64,000 bases of DNA from Rostratula benghalensis (Eukaryota; Chordata; Aves; Charadriiformes; Rostratulidae): contig VXAI01000015.1 of the NCBI GenBank assembly GCA_013399305.1, forward strand, positions 3,509,329 to 3,573,328. The letters are read 5' to 3'. Position numbers and translations under genes: made by a program. Positions 49,224-63,328 of the stretch are shown here, piece by piece. Numbering within the stretch: position 1 is the first letter of the stretch; each line of letters starts with the position of its first letter. A model generated the notes under the pieces. That model did no database searches and was not told where the DNA came from. It was given only the letters and a program-made list of their open reading frames with translations.

Positions 49224-52200
49224 TTATAACAGTAGTAACTTTAAAATTACTAAGAAAGTAACTTCAGAGCCAAACTACATGATCTGAATTGAGTAGATGA
49301 TAAGATTGGTTCAGGCATCTTGTGAAAAATCATTATAAGTCAACTCTAACACAACAAGAGGAGTAAACTGGAATAATTTTTGCATGAAGAAAATAGGTTT
49401 GTTAGCCCAGTCTTTAGTCAGGATTATACTTGCATCTTTTTAAGCAAGAACTAGTCCCAGACTGTAATTCACAACTGGACTTTTCCATGAAATACCAGTA
49501 ACTTGAGCAATTAAAGGCACAGATTTCTGTATCGTTCTTTCCCATATGAAGTGCAGCTATTTTAGGATACAGTTGACACATAGCATCAGTGCAATTCCCT
49601 GGCTGCCAGTGAAGGCAGAGGTTAGTAATTAAATTGTTAGTAACATTATTAAATGGAAGTTTAATGCGTCACTATGCATTCATGTAAATGCGTACTATCC
49701 TTTGATGCATGCAGTTCATGAGAGCCCTTTTTTGGTACCAATGCCATTTAAATTTTCCAGAACAGAAGGTGTTCTTAACTGTATGCAAATGTCCTCAGCT
49801 TTTTTTCTTTATAAAACTTAGATTTGCTTACCTAAATACATCTGGATCAAAAAAGTCTTGTTACTGCAAAATGTGGGTAGGGTCATAAAAATTTTAATTT
49901 ACTGGATACAAAGAAGGATACATTAGTGTTTTCAAAATGCTTGAATGATGCACTTCTTTTGACCCATGATAGAAATTTCCTTTTTTTTGGTTCACAGAAG
50001 CTGGAAATTTAATTCTTTGATCCAGTCTGCATTTTGGTTACCATTGTAATCCTAAATATTTTTGTGAGAATGAAAAACCCCAACATTTCCAGCATCTTAA
50101 ATGCCCATGTGATTTATGTACGAAATTCCCATGATTTTTTTCATTGGTGTATTTGTTTTACTGATAGTCACATTATATACAAACTTTCTTTATAGCTAGG
50201 GGCTAATCCCACTCCCACTGGAATGCATAATGAATTTTATATGGAGAAGGAAATCAGAATTCTGGTCACACCTTTGTGCTCAGTAGCGTTCTGTCTATGA
50301 CTTTTGGGTTGATCTCAGTATCTCACTTGGAATGATGGTGCTCTCAGCCAGGATGTTAGAACTAAGAAGGAAGAAGTTTTCCATTTTATTGTGCAGATCT
50401 CATTTAGGTGAATTACAGAGGGGTCACGGCTTTTCATTAAAGATAATCACTTTTATTAAGTCACAGGCACCATTGTTTCTTCCTTTGTACATATTGAGAG
50501 CCAGGCTGGAAGTAATCCAAGCGGATTCACTTTTGCCTGAAGTAGCAAAAGAATTGAGAAAACGCATCCTTTCAGCTGTGTTTCAATCCACTGTTAAGAT
50601 CCCTAAGAAAAGTAAAGGAGGGTAAAGGCAGTAAATTATCATAAGCATCTCAGAGATAAAACTATAAAGGACATTTCCTAACACTGTATTTCAACGTCAT
50701 AAAATTATTTAAGCAATAATTAGTTGTTAAGAAGCATCTTGGGTGTATTATCTTTTCCTGCACCAGAACAGTCAGTTGATGTGTCTGTCAGTTCCCTCTA
50801 GAACACGATATTGCATCAGTTCTACCCACTGTTCCTTTGTTACATCACTCAGGGGAAATAAGTACATGGAACTCTGCTAAGAAACTTGTTGGAGCTCATC
50901 CAGAAGCGGATAGAGTAGGATTCCTTGCCCCCAGTCACTTCTTTTCAAATTCACTTAGATCTACAGTTTGCCCAAATTTTTCATGCTTTCTTTGGTAATA
51001 ATGTTTCTTTTGCTACTGAGCTAACTAGAGAAACGTCTTTCCATTGACTTCCCTGACTGTGAAATTGTACATTTACTGGATTTCATTGAAGGATTTTATT
51101 TAATATATGTATATACAGCAGAAATAAGAGATTGAGAATTTCCTTAAAAGGCTTCAGAAAAAAATTACACAGAAGAGAGAGTAGCATTATCAAAGTCCCA
51201 TGACTTTTAGTTTTCTCATAAAAAGATCTTCCTTTAGCTTGTAATGGATTGTGAAGCGTGAGCAACCGAACACAAAGATTACAGTACCAGAGTCAATATG
51301 AGTGTTTTATGAATCCGGGTGGATAAGAAACAAGAATTGATCTAATTCTATAAAGTCCTTTTCTGACCATGTTACACGCTGTAACTCAAATTTCGTTTGT
51401 TTGAGGACAATGTGGAAAAAAAAAAAACCCCACATAAAATGAAATGCAACAGTAAATAAAGAATGTTAGTGCGTGGAAAAAACATCAAACCCATCAGTAC
51501 CTGTAAAACTGTTACTTTGGGAAAACTCTGTTTATCTTTATGTCTCTCTTATATTTGTGGCTCTTGCTGTCAATTCTGAGTCTGTGGAAGCCTGGGAAAC
51601 TTCGTGGTTAGTTTATGCCTTCAGTGTAATATACGTTATTTTCTGTTCATATGCTGTCAGTGTTTCAGTAATAGCTTGCTACCTGCACAAAAGGGGATTT
51701 CTATAGTATATTACTGCAAAATTACGTAGCAACGGGGACTAACACGAGTAGCTGGAGGAGCAAGCATTCTTCAAATACTTTTAGTGTTTTCTGTCATTAA
51801 AAATTACACAAGTAGTAAGCATAAAAGAAATAAACTTTGTATTTTGTGACAGTGAACAATGAATTACAGTTTATTCACGGAGCTTCTGCAGTTCCTGCAC
51901 ACTTCAAAAATACATCTTTATTATTTGAAAGCATCAAGGAAATGTAGACATAAAGTTCTGTGTTACCTAGAACTGTACAGTTGTTTTGTTTCACACGTTT
52001 CAACTGAATTGTGCCAGGTGTTTTGGCTAAAAATTAAAGCCAGAGTTGAAGTGGCAAGATGGGTCAGCAACTGAGAGGCGTAGATCAAATGCCCAAGTCA
52101 CTTTGTGTGCCCTGAAGTACCTTTAAGAAATTATAGAGTTTTGAATGTAATTTAACTTAAACATCATGGAAGTAGGAACAGAGAGTGTGAGAGTGCCAGA

Positions 52201-52417
52201 GACCTGGAAAAATTAGTAAAGCATTACTCACAGGAATCCTGCTGGTGACATTGGTTTAGTTTTACTATTACAATGCAAGAAGTACTTCTAAATATATAAA
52301 GGAACTTTTTTGGAAAAAACCAACAACTTGCTTGGAAACTAAGGTAGGTGCTGTAATTTCAAACTCAGATTTAAAAAGTGAGTTTAGGAGAGGTCTGATG
52401 CAGTTGGAAACTGGGGA

Positions 52418-53035
52418 TTATTCAGGTCCATAAGAAAACAAACAAAGTTTATAGTTCACCGTCAAAAGTGCATGGATTATATTTGGATCAAATCTACATT
52501 GCTTGTGCTCACATGGAAAGTCATTACTTCTATTTTTGGATGGAGTTTTGTTAAATGGCACGATTAGAAGGTCAGGTGTATTCTGAACTGAATGATACTG
52601 GTATTTCAGGTGTGAACTATAAGTTCTAATGGTATATGCTATTTCTGCGTGGTTTGTAACACCTCCAAAGTCCTGTATGAAAGCTTGTAGCGTATCAGTT
52701 GCCTTAATGTACATGTTATACAACTGTGTAGCCATATGATCATTGCAATACTGATTTCTGAAAACCTGAAATGTGTCTGAATGTCCTGCCGTAGCAGTGC
52801 CTTGTCCTGTTCTATGCACAGGAGTGTAGCAGAGCCATGCACTACCTTGCAAGTCCCTTAAATAAAACGAGATTTCTTGCACACTAGAAAGGTTACTGCT
52901 TCCCTGCAGTAGCAAAATTATTTCCTTCTGTTCATCTACAACTGAGAATGTCTGAATTATAATCTGTTTGTAATTAACAAGCCTCAGCTTCTTCACCTTG
53001 ACAACTGATACCACCACAATTATTCTTTTTGTCAA
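52418..53035 (-). CDS. Unidentified 205-codon open frame (exon or decayed retrocopy?)
   Basis: This is the longest frame in the window not explained by a repeat. The upstream in-frame stop lies near 53060. The frame begins at TTG; the first ATG is codon 101, so it has no credible start of its own and would be an internal exon or a fragment. Composition is balanced and protein-like rather than low-complexity: mixed hydrophobic and polar residues, five Cys (69, 97, 175, 180, 198), and three N-glycosylation sequons (48, 162, 168). Residues 100-145 look like a folded segment (HMATQLYNMYIKATDTLQAF). I do not recognise the family; it does not resemble CR1 proteins. A possible acceptor GGTGGTATCAG lies near the 5' end but its pyrimidine tract is poor. 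The stop TAA is at 52418-52420. No poly-A is seen downstream on the minus strand, which weakens the retrocopy idea. Confidence 0.25.
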   Translation of the reverse strand: MTKRIIVVVSVVKVKKLRLVNYKQIIIQTFSVVDEQKEIILLLQGSSNLSSVQEISFYLRDLQGSAWLCYTPVHRTGQGTATAGHSDTFQVFRNQYCNDHMATQLYNMYIKATDTLQAFIQDFGGVTNHAEIAYTIRTYSSHLKYQYHSVQNTPDLLIVPFNKTPSKNRSNDFPCEHKQCRFDPNIIHALLTVNYKLCLFSYGPE

Positions 53036-53060
53036 TTTTTTCAGAGCATATATAAAGCAT

Positions 53061-56000
53061 TACAGATGTAAGTTTATTTCAAGGGTACTGAGAAACAGAT
53101 GTGCAATGGGGTGTTTATTAAACAGGGAATATTTACACCAACATGAAGACTTCATGTCCACATTTCTCCTGCTGTTCTTAACGGATAGCTATAGGTGAAA
53201 GCTAGTTACTGCTGTACTTTCTGGTAATAACATGCATTTTTCTTCCTTTGGCTCCTAATGGATAAAAGTTAAGTTACGTATTCTTTTATATGAAATCTTT
53301 CTCTCAATGGAGATGGGTCGTTTACCCAAGGTCGTGTCACTACTGCTCAGTGAGGATTATGTACATGTGTTTCTGTTTGCAGGATGATATCCAGCCAAAG
53401 AACACTGGAAATTTTGCAATGCAACAGAAGCCCTCTCTATGATGAGAATTTATTAAAATGCTGCAATTACTAATGAGCACAGGAAATGAGTACAGTAATC
53501 CCTTCCCAGAGATAGGGATTTGATTGGCAGCATGGTCAGGTTCCCATCAGGAACAGGCTCCCTCATACTAGCTTGTATAAATTCCACCTGCCCTGTCTCT
53601 AAGCATGATGGTTAAATAGGCACTGGAAATAATGTTTCCTTTTCATGATACAAGTTTGCAGGGAGTTTCAATCTTTCTTTAGTATGTCAGTGACACAATT
53701 AACAAGTTTGCTGATGGCTTTGTTTTTATTTCTTCTAGCCAGGCCACAAAGAATGAAAGTACAAAGCTAATTAGTAAAATTAACAGGACTTTTGGTGTCA
53801 TTGCAATAGTATTCCATAATTTTAAATGAGAGAGGAAAAAAATTTGAGCTGTTCCCCCCCATCAACCACAGTGTTCTTTTTTTCTTTGCATTTGTCATGA
53901 AATCTCGCTTCCAGGCTGGCAGACTCAGAGAAGATAGCAGCCTAGTATATACAGATCTGACAGTCCTACAGCACTTTTCTTCAGAACCCATATCGCTTGC
54001 CTAGTAACTCAATTCCTTGGAATTAACCTCAGCTTTAAAAATCTCTGAGTATCTCCAAGTGGTTAGTGCTTGAAAACCAAAAGAGAAGCAAGAAAACTTC
54101 CTCCCTCTTCTCTTAAGGTTTATACTTTTGCCTTGGAGGAATGTATGAGGTAATGATGCTAAGGTAAAAGCCAAATCAATTACATTTTTGATAGCTTTAT
54201 AGGTATTCTATACTGAAAAAACCCTGAAGTCAACACACTAGAATTCACAGGGAAAAGGCATCTGACTTTGAAGGCTGAAAGGAAAAATAGCATCACTAAT
54301 AGCTCTAGCCATATGTTTTGTACATATTGTGTATAGAATCTTCTAATAAAGCCTGGCATACAGGTTATATGCTGTGGTCTGATGCAGAATACATTTGAAA
54401 TACTAAATTTTTGTACTGTGCTTTGTTAGTGCAGACTATGCATATACATTTTACACCAAACTGAGGTTCAGCTGTAGGTGATAGTAGGAAAGGAAATTAA
54501 AGAAATATTTAAGCCATTTCTTTTCATGCTCATACTCAGAAATATATACTGGAAATATTTTTGAGAACAAAATCTGAATTAAACTTCTTGCCAAATGATT
54601 GATGCTGTTAAGCCTGTAGTGCTTGCTTTCCTGATACATAATCTTTATGCTGCAGACTTTCCAGCCCTCGAGGTGTTGTGGGGGCTGGAACCACTTATCT
54701 GAGTGACATACCTCTATCCAGCCATTGATTTTCACATCTAGGAAGCATTCGATGTTTGAGATGTTGCTTGTCTGGCAGATTCAGCTGAATTAAACCAATA
54801 ATTAATAAAAAATGTTGTTAATGCGTAACAGAAAACACTGTAATCTAAACCTCATTTCCCTAGGAAAAGTGGTCTAGTAAATTTTGGCTTAGTAAAGTAA
54901 GTAATAATTCAGTAATTATTATTACTCCAATAAGTTAGGCTTACTTTTTTGTTACTTGAATTATTCAGGTAGACTACCATGGAACATGCTACAAAGATGA
55001 GATGCAAATAACACTTCTGTTTCTCTGCATGCACTCTGTGGTGGATAGTGATGGACACAGTGAATTTGCTTTTTTGCCAGGCTGTGTATTTTTATTACAT
55101 TTTTTTTTATTGAATGTCTTTGGTTGAGCTGCTGTTTGCTGCACAATATGAATTAGTTCTGAGTATATTAAAATGTATGAGAGAGGCTAGAGACATGCAA
55201 GCTGAAATGCTAGGAGGAACAAAATAAAGTATGGGAAATACCAAACACTTGACTCGGAACAGTCAGGTAGAGTATCCTTTCTGCACATATTGTACCCTTC
55301 AAATGTGGTTTGAAACAAATAATCTACCCAGCTAGGCAATAAATGGCATTCTGTGTATTATGCATGCAAATTAATTTGTAGTTGATCAGCAGGTAACTTT
55401 ATCTCACTCTGGGGCATCCACAGCAGATTCGTGGCCTTTGTTCTTGAACAATAGACTTTCCATGTGTAAATTTTGGTTTAGATTGTAGATTTCTCCCATA
55501 TTGGCAATTAATCTGCTGATGCTGACATTTAATCTAGTGTGGGTCAGTTGCAAATGGTAGCCAAAGATATTGTCTTGTGGCATCCCTTTGAAAATAGCTC
55601 TTGTAGTCTTGGTCTGGTACAAATAGTCATTTTAAAACAGTAACAGATACCAGGTACAAAAGTTGGCAAGGAATCAATGCCAATTTTCCTCAGTATTAGG
55701 CCTGTGGAGCCCTTATCTTTTTTTCTACAGCAGCTTTTTTAACAGCATCTCTGAATCATTGGATCCCTGATGTTAGAAGAGTCATGAGTATTAGTTGCTC
55801 TAAATGTTTTCAACAAAATGTAAAGCTGAACTTAATCTAGTTCCATTTTCATTCATTGAGTTCTCCAGTCAGTCTAAATACAATTAATATTCTCTTATAT
55901 TTATCATTAGACATCAAACCTCAGTGGCTTTAATTACATATCGCAGTCCATGGTAGAAAACAGAATGGTTCTAAATCAAGCATGGAAGTGTATTTCTGTA

Positions 56001-59000
56001 ATCAGGCCCTTTTGGTTCAAATTTAAGTGAAAGGTTTGCACAAAACACTGGTGAATGTAAGCTTGTGGCCTTGACAAAGGTCCACTTAAAACTATAGGAA
56101 AGGAAGGCTGGATGCTTGGAAGTCCTCAACACACAGTGAGACAGTTAATCCAGGTGTGCCTCTGTGCTACCTGTAGGTCTCATGTTCTTTGATTGCATAA
56201 AGATGGAAAATAAAAGGAACAAATGACCTATACAAGACTCAGTCACTAAAGGGTGCATATTCCATCTCCCACAGATTTCACTCATCCCATTTAGAATGGA
56301 GGGAGTATCTCTGTGGGAATGTATTCTGTTAAAATGCAGTGTTCTTTAGTTTGAAGGAAGTCTCTTCTGCTTCTCTTCTTGTGTGTGCATGTAGTGTTTC
56401 CTGAGTTGTGACGGAAAAGAAAAGACGTTTTGGAATTCTGAAATTAAACTTTTGTAGCACTCCCTGAGCTGCCTGGAAAGCCTGTGTAACTTGTCTAGGC
56501 GTCTAAATACTGCCTCAGAGATTTTTCTAAATCTATCAGCCTCTCTTGCACCAATGCAGTTCCACAGCTGCCAGTGTAATAGTAGACACTGGGTAGACAA
56601 TCTATCCCAGCCTGGCTTCAATCCTCAGCTTTTCCAAAACTGGAAAAACACCCAGCTCCATGCAGATTACAGTACTAAAACACAGCCAGTAGGAAGTAAT
56701 TAATTAAAGTATCCTTCTGAAATCCACAGTTGATTGCAGCCTGATTTTGGGACTAAGATTTTATTACTCTTGTTGTAAAGCAGAAAACTAAACCTTTCTG
56801 AATTGATTTATTTAAATGTCATGTTGACCATGAAACAACTTGCTTTATGCCCATAATATAGAGTAACTGTAGTTTGCTTTCCTGCAATATAACAAAGGAT
56901 GGTTAAATTATCCACACAGACCAATTTTGGGTTCATGCAGAAACTTCTGTTCAACGTATGTTGCCTCAAGCTTTGGAAAGAACTGCTATTAAGTCCGTTC
57001 TCCTAAGCCACTTTTAACATGCTGTTCAAAGTCTGTAAATACAGACAGGAGATTAAGATTTATTTTGTAGTCTTTATAGAACCAATGAAAACATTTTTCA
57101 TGTAAAATACAAATATGGGGAGATGCAGGAAAGGACTTTGCATGAACTAATTCAGCCCTCATCAGATTGTAGATTTTTTTCATATCTTTTACTCTGTGGA
57201 AAAAATTGTCTTTATTTCTTCTTTTGTCTGAGTTAATATTCAGGTTGGATTTCTTACGAGTTACTATAGGGTATGAAAAAAAACCCCACAAACCTTTGAA
57301 TCTTTAAATCTAAAACCTTTGAATATCTAAATTGCAAAGTTCCGTAGGTTTTATTCAAGGTACGATAACACACCCAGTCCCTTGCCCCTCAGTTTGGTTT
57401 TCATTCAGGCCCTTAATGCAGCTGTAGTTTCTTCATTTGGCCTGAAGGGTCGGTGATACTGAGTTACTGGTTTGACTTGTCCTGACTGTGCTGGAGGGAT
57501 GAGAGATCCTTCCATCTGGTTTAGCACTGAAGCACTCCTGAAAATCGGTCATAGGGTTGGCCCATCTCCTTTATCTGGGCAGATGGTACACTATGTAAGC
57601 AGTGATGAGAATGGCTGTACATGTTGAAAGATACAAACCCTTCCTTCTGTGGAGACACAGGAGATCTATTTTTAAACTTCTCCTCTCTATATTTTTTTCA
57701 GCTGCCTGGGTTCATATTTAATGAAAGTTCCATTGTAGTACCAGCTCATTATGTTCTGATTGTATCGTGCAGTAAAGTAAGGACTAAGGTGATGAAAAGC
57801 TAGTAAATTAAATGTAAACTTTTGTTGGTTATTACATCTACAGAAATTTTTTATTTAGTGGCTGAAGACCATGTTAATAAAATGATACGCAACAGATAAA
57901 AAACTGCAATGTGCAGCATAATGTTACTGACTGCGATTTAAATTGAATCAAGATCACAGACTACTTCAGTGTCACATCAAATTATCGTGTTGTTTTAGAT
58001 TTTAATATTTGCTAAATTTAATGGGCATGAATAGTGCTTTGTGATGCAGTAATAACATGGAAGATTTTTCTGTATACATCTTTAACAAGATACAGGTAAT
58101 GACAATAAGCAAAGGCAACGAGAAAATACTTTTTTTCATTTTAAAATTCATATTTCACTGGCATACAATTTACTTCTAGTGGATGCCATGTTTCTGCTGG
58201 CTGAATATCACATTTTATTAGTTTTAAAAATTACTGAATGTTCCCGCACAGTGAACTTTTCCTAGATCCTGGAATAGATAACAGGAAAAAAACCAAATTC
58301 TGTGTATAATAGTGAAGGTAATTGATGCATTTATATATATATGTATATAAATTAGGCTCTGTTGTTCTGAGTTACATACATTACAGTCTGCAATAGTTTT
58401 ATATTTACAAACCTTGTTTCAAATTGAGGTGAAATTCAGCCATGTGGATTTCCTCCTCCTTGCTTTTGGACAGCATGAAGGTACTTGGGCTGACACCTCT
58501 CTTCCTCTCCAAAATGAGAAGTGTACCAGATTTAAAACATGCTTCTTGCTAGAAAAAAGAGTGAAAGTTCAAAAGTCAATTTCCTTTTAAATTGCAAAGG
58601 GAAAGAAAAGGACATCAAACAAATGGATAATAAAAGAGATTACAGTAACAAGATGGACTGATAAAGAGAATCATTGGCAAAATGGTATTGATATGGTCAC
58701 TATCCAGCTGCCTCTGATGTCTGTTAACACATGTAACATTAAAAACAAAATATTTATAAACTGACTGTTAAGGTATAAATTACATTTATACAGTTAAGGC
58801 AGTTCTGTTTGCATAATATAGTCTTTAAAATTGTCTTTTTAATGCTGAGTATCTGTCTTGAGAGTCACATTTTCTTTTGTGAGTAATTTTTAACTCCTAA
58901 ACACTTTCAGCTTTTGTTTGCTTGTAATGGGAGTTCATCTTGCCTTCGCCTTTTTCAGGTAGTTGTTACACGGATTATTGTTTTCAGTAGTTGTTTCAAT

Positions 59001-60363
59001 GTGAGAATGATTTATAGTGGGCAGATTTTCTCCTAACAATATTGTTAAGAGTACAAATCTTGAGTAGATCTTTGGATGAGCTTTCAGAACTACTCATAAA
59101 AAAAACCCTTTAGTGCCAGACAGTCATGTTGCAACAGCAAGCTCTTTTCCCTCTGGTATAATTTACTGAGTGAGATGGTGTGTTGTCACTGTTTGACAGG
59201 AAGTACTAATAAGCACAGTAATTTGCTTGGATTAAGTAATTCAACTAAACAAAGCACACAGCTCACTATAAGCAGGCTACCAGGCACAAGTTCACTTTAT
59301 TAAGTTAGTTGAATACACATTAGTAAATTGATCCTTAATTCTTGTACTTCTGGTTGTCCTTTCTGATCGTGCAAAGCAGCTCATAGGGAGGATCTTTTCT
59401 GTGGCCACAAGGTGAGGAGCAATCTGGGTGTGATATTAGATCTCACAAACATGATGATCCAGCAGTACGGGACAACTTAAAGGCAAATGCCAGGCCATGT
59501 CTCACAGCAGATTTCTAGGGTTGGTTGAGAAATGTTAGATCCTTTGATAAGACATAACTCTGTCCTCATCTGGTAGTTAGAGTCTCTCATTTCCAAACTA
59601 GATTAATTGAAGCCACTATGAATGTGGAGCAGTGGGATGATCAGAGAAATTACATTTGGTCTTACAAGGGAAAACTAGAAGAGGGTTGCTTTTTCACCAT
59701 GATGAAATGAAACTAAGAGGGTATACTTGTGTGTCCTCAGAGGCATGGACACTACAGACAAAGGCTACAGAATTTTTGAAAGCACTGGTGCAAAATGCAA
59801 CTGGATACAAATCAGTCATGAAGACATGTAGACAGGCAGTAAGAAAATACTATTTGTTCTCTAAATGCTTCTAATCATAAAAATTTCTCTAGTGACTTAT
59901 ACCTTATCAATCAAATTTTGATTCTGAATCTTGCAAGTGTTCTCCAGTGACTGAGAAGCTATGTTTCCCTATGATGTAATGCTTCCTGATTTTCCTGCTC
60001 CCTTTCTTTTGAGAGAATAAATACCTGTTTTGATGTGTGAGACAGTTGTGCTGGTTGGCCACAATTTGCTTCTATGTTGATGGGGAACATTTTAGAGATG
60101 TTACTTTTCCCCGTACCATTTTATGAGATGAAGGAATTCTCTTTATTGCTTAAGTTGATTTAGTTGCGTGGCCCAGACTTCTTGCTTTTGTCAGACTCTC
60201 AAGCAGGCAAAGCCAAAGCAGGGCTGAGGAAAGACTTTGAAAGCGGCAGAAGCCAAGGAAAAGATAATTTTGGTATTTTTTCTTTCCTCCCAGTAATAAT
60301 AAAAGATAAGTGACAAATCCCTGTGTCTGCTGCTCTGTCTGTGACATTCTAAAACCTATTGCT
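53061..60363. other. Unique AT-rich non-coding stretch
   Basis: No gene is recognised; frames are under about 100 codons. A short AT-rich simple repeat lies near 58331-58350. A possible ancient repeat fragment at 56490-56545 is listed separately. Confidence 0.6.
56490..56545 (+). repeat. Possible ancient amniote repeat fragment
   Basis: TAGGCGTCTAAATACTGCCT followed by CAGAGATTTTTCTAA resembles a word order (TTAGGCGCCTAAATACCTTT, then GAGGATCTGGGCC) that recurs in turtle, crocodile and bird DNA. The overlapping minus-strand 91-codon frame with a helical look (FRKISEAVFRRLDKLHRLSR) reads through this fragment and is probably not a gene. Confidence 0.3.
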
Positions 60364-60548
60364 CACTGCAACAGGTTGCCCAGAGAGGTTGTGGCTGCCC
60401 CATCCCTGGAGGTGTTCAAGGCCAGGTTAGATGGGGCTTTGAGCAACCTGGTCTGGTGGGAGGTGTCTTTGCCCATGGCAGGGGGTTGGAACTTAGGTGA
60501 TCTTTAAAGTCCCTTCCAACCCAAACCATGTTTTGAGTCTGTGATTAT
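60364..60548 (+). mobile_element. CR1 LINE, severely 5'-truncated 3' end
   Basis: The last approximately 185 bases of a CR1 element on the plus strand. The C-terminal codons of the reverse-transcriptase protein are still readable (NRLPREVVAAPSLEVFKARL, then DGALSNLVWWEVSLPMAGG), stopping at 60505-60507. The 3' UTR then runs GATCTTTAAAGTCCCTTCCA and ends in a degenerate tail near GTCTGTGATTATG. Its 3' UTR differs from that of the CR1 at 5000, so the two copies come from different subfamilies. Homology begins abruptly near 60364, typical of incomplete CR1 reverse transcription. Confidence 0.92.
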
Positions 60549-63316
60549 GTTGATAAAGAAAATGTGACTATTTTAAAGCTGGTTCTGGGATTTTGAAGCT
60601 GCCTGAGGAGCTTGTTGCATCAAAATAAACCCTTTTCAGGAAATTTTCAGGAGAGATTGATTATAACCCTCTTAGTAGCATCTCAAACTCTGGGGAAGAG
60701 TTCCAAGAGTTCTGCAGCTTTTCACTAGTGGTTCCTACTCTGATTTTGTACTGAAGTGCCTGAAGCCTCCCAATGCAATGCTGAGGACTCATCTGCCAGG
60801 GACTAAACCACGCGGTAGCCCATCGGCAAACAAAGCAGGGCAAAACAATAATTGGTTTGAGTGATCAACTGCACTGTTATCCTGTACTTGTGGCACAGAA
60901 AAACATACCTTAAAGACAATTTAAATCAATTATTTTCTATTTCAAGGTGTTCCCATCAAGTTAAAACATACCGTGAAACCGTTGACAGCATTACTCTTCT
61001 TTCAAACATAAATTTACTCAATTTTGGGAAGAATTGATACAGCATGTTCAGGATATTAATGTTGAAATAGGAGCTCACTCTTCAAGGATGGTTTATTTTA
61101 TAAGTTCTTGCAAGTTTTATTAATAAAACAGAAAGCTTGGTAAGCTGTTTGCAAATCCTGCAGAGTTTAGGAGACCGGGGTGACATATCTGCACTAATTC
61201 TTAAGGGATGCTTCTTAATCTCTCAGGCACTACTCCTTGAGAACAGAATACTCTGATAAAATAATTTGTAATTTTCCCCTAAAACTCTAAGCACCAATAT
61301 GTTCTCATCCCTCAGTTCTGTACACTGTACAATGGTAACCTTTATCAGAAAACTATTTGTCCTGGGCACAAACCTGATCTCTCCATAGGCCAGTGCTTGG
61401 CCCGTGCTGAGTGTGATGATTTTGATCCTGGGGATACAGTAGGTCTTGCAAAAAGTTTGCATTAAGTTTTTATGCAATGCATGAGATTGTGCCAGACAGG
61501 GATATTTCTTGTCATTTCTGATGTGAAGGAAGGGACAAATCATCAAACTTAGAATCTTGAATTTGTCAGAGATTTTTACAGATTTTATTAGTAACGGATC
61601 AACATTATAAAATGCTCGTAATTAGCTCTTGATCAGGTCCACCAGTGGATTAATTGTAGTTCACCAAGTTCATCATATGGAGCAGATTAGATGCTTTGAG
61701 TTTCAGTTTTCCTATATTTATATCCAGGAAAACGCCTGGTGTTAGCATGCACATCTTAAATTAGATATTTAACATTAAGGATTTCTGCTGTTTTACCCTT
61801 CCTGCCTATTTTTGTTTACATTATTTATTTACAATACTTATTAGGATTCAACTTTACACAGTCATGTTCTCTTAAAAGCAGAAGCACCTAGAACCCAATG
61901 TTCTAGATATGCAAATCATCTTATATGATAATCTGTATACATACATACATGTTACAGCCCTCACCTTCAGCTCCTACTAAGAAAGTTTGTAATATATTTT
62001 GCCAAAAAATCAGTCACATAGAACATCATTTTAGCTAAGCTTCTTAATGTAGGAACTTGGAAGTTACAAATGTGCATGAGTTAAAAATATGTTGCCTATT
62101 ACCACAGGCATGTAAATAGATTCTTATAATGTTTATTAGCATAGAATAGTCTAAAAGTACAGCAGTAGCTAACAAGAGAGCTGCTTTTTCCATTATCTTT
62201 TCTGGATTTATAATCTGTGGCCTTTGAGTTCTTTCAGGTGTGAATATGTATGTAATAATTTAATATGTGTATTTTTAGAGGGTAAAAAGTGCTCTTAGCA
62301 GTTAATGTTTCATTGTTTCGTGTTTGGGCTTTTTAAGTCTTTTTATCCCCATCAAGCTTTCAGGGAATAATTGTAGGACTGAAAAATAGTATTTTTTTTC
62401 ATTCTAATTTAATCTTTTACTTTGAGAGCTAAACTGAAACCAGTTCTTTGTAATAATATTTCTGTGCTGGAACAAGACATGCAACTTAATAGATTTACTG
62501 ATGTAAGGAATAATATGCATTTGCACAGACCATATTCATGAAAATGTAATTTGAAAGACGACAAAACTGAAACTCCAAAATTTCAAAGTGATGGGAAATT
62601 CATTGCCTTTCAAAAGATTAATTCTGTATTTTTCTAAATCAAGATTGGAGGTGGGGATTAGGGCTCTTAGTGGCTCATTTAGTGGGGTCTAAAATGTCTT
62701 TTGTTTTCAGGAGCAATTTTTCTCTTCTTCAAAATTACATTACTGAACCACAACGTGATGAGAAAAGTTGTGCTCTGTTATATGCAGAGTAATTTGGATA
62801 TATTGTCTATTAAAATAGAAAGTTTTTCCCTTTGAGAGTTGTTCTGCAGTGATTCTCCATCCCTACCAGCTCTAGTCTACCTGTAATGCTTAGTAGTTTA
62901 TGAAAAGGATGAGCAGAAGCAACCTCTAGCCCCAGCAGAGCAACTTCAATCCTTTAATGTTCAGATCTGGATTTAGCTTTAGCAGTCAAGGCTCATCTGT
63001 AGTTTGCAATTCAAATTCTGACATTTGCTTTTGTTATTGCTTTTTGTTGCTATTGCTGTGCAGTTTATGACTTTCTCTCCTGCACTATGGGAAATAGGTA
63101 GGAGCTTTTAAGCAGCATTAGAGAGGCATAGGTGGGTAGCGCTCTCTGCACAGCAGCCATCTTCTGTGCCAATTACCATACAGGTGATGCATTATTTTTG
63201 GTTTTCAGTTTTAGTCTGAATTCTGAAAAAAAGGTGGCAGTTTACAATTTCTTGTATTCATGGCTACTTGTGAGGCCCATCTATCTTAACCATGAGGTTC
63301 TCTTCACATAATGATT

Positions 63317-63328
63317 CCCCCCCCCCCC
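63317..63328 (+). repeat. Homopolymer C12
   Basis: Twelve uninterrupted C between ATGATT and AACTTAGCC. A long C run is a likely site of length variation and sequencing error. Confidence 0.9.

Larger units (their letters stand above)
37636..52417. other. Long unique AT-rich non-coding stretch
   Basis: No gene is recognised. The 158-codon frame at 42597-43073 begins in a G/T-rich low-complexity tract and shows no domain. A faint MIR-like word pair near 43830-43870 was not convincing. The dual-frame segment at 47716-47940 is listed separately. Confidence 0.6.

Noticed and set aside
60310..60507. 65-codon plus-strand frame as a gene
   Set aside because: It is the C-terminal end of the CR1 protein plus chance upstream codons.
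61223..61546. 107-codon minus-strand frame as a conserved exon
   Set aside because: No domain, no convincing splice sites; length is within what AT-rich DNA can give by chance over 64 kb.
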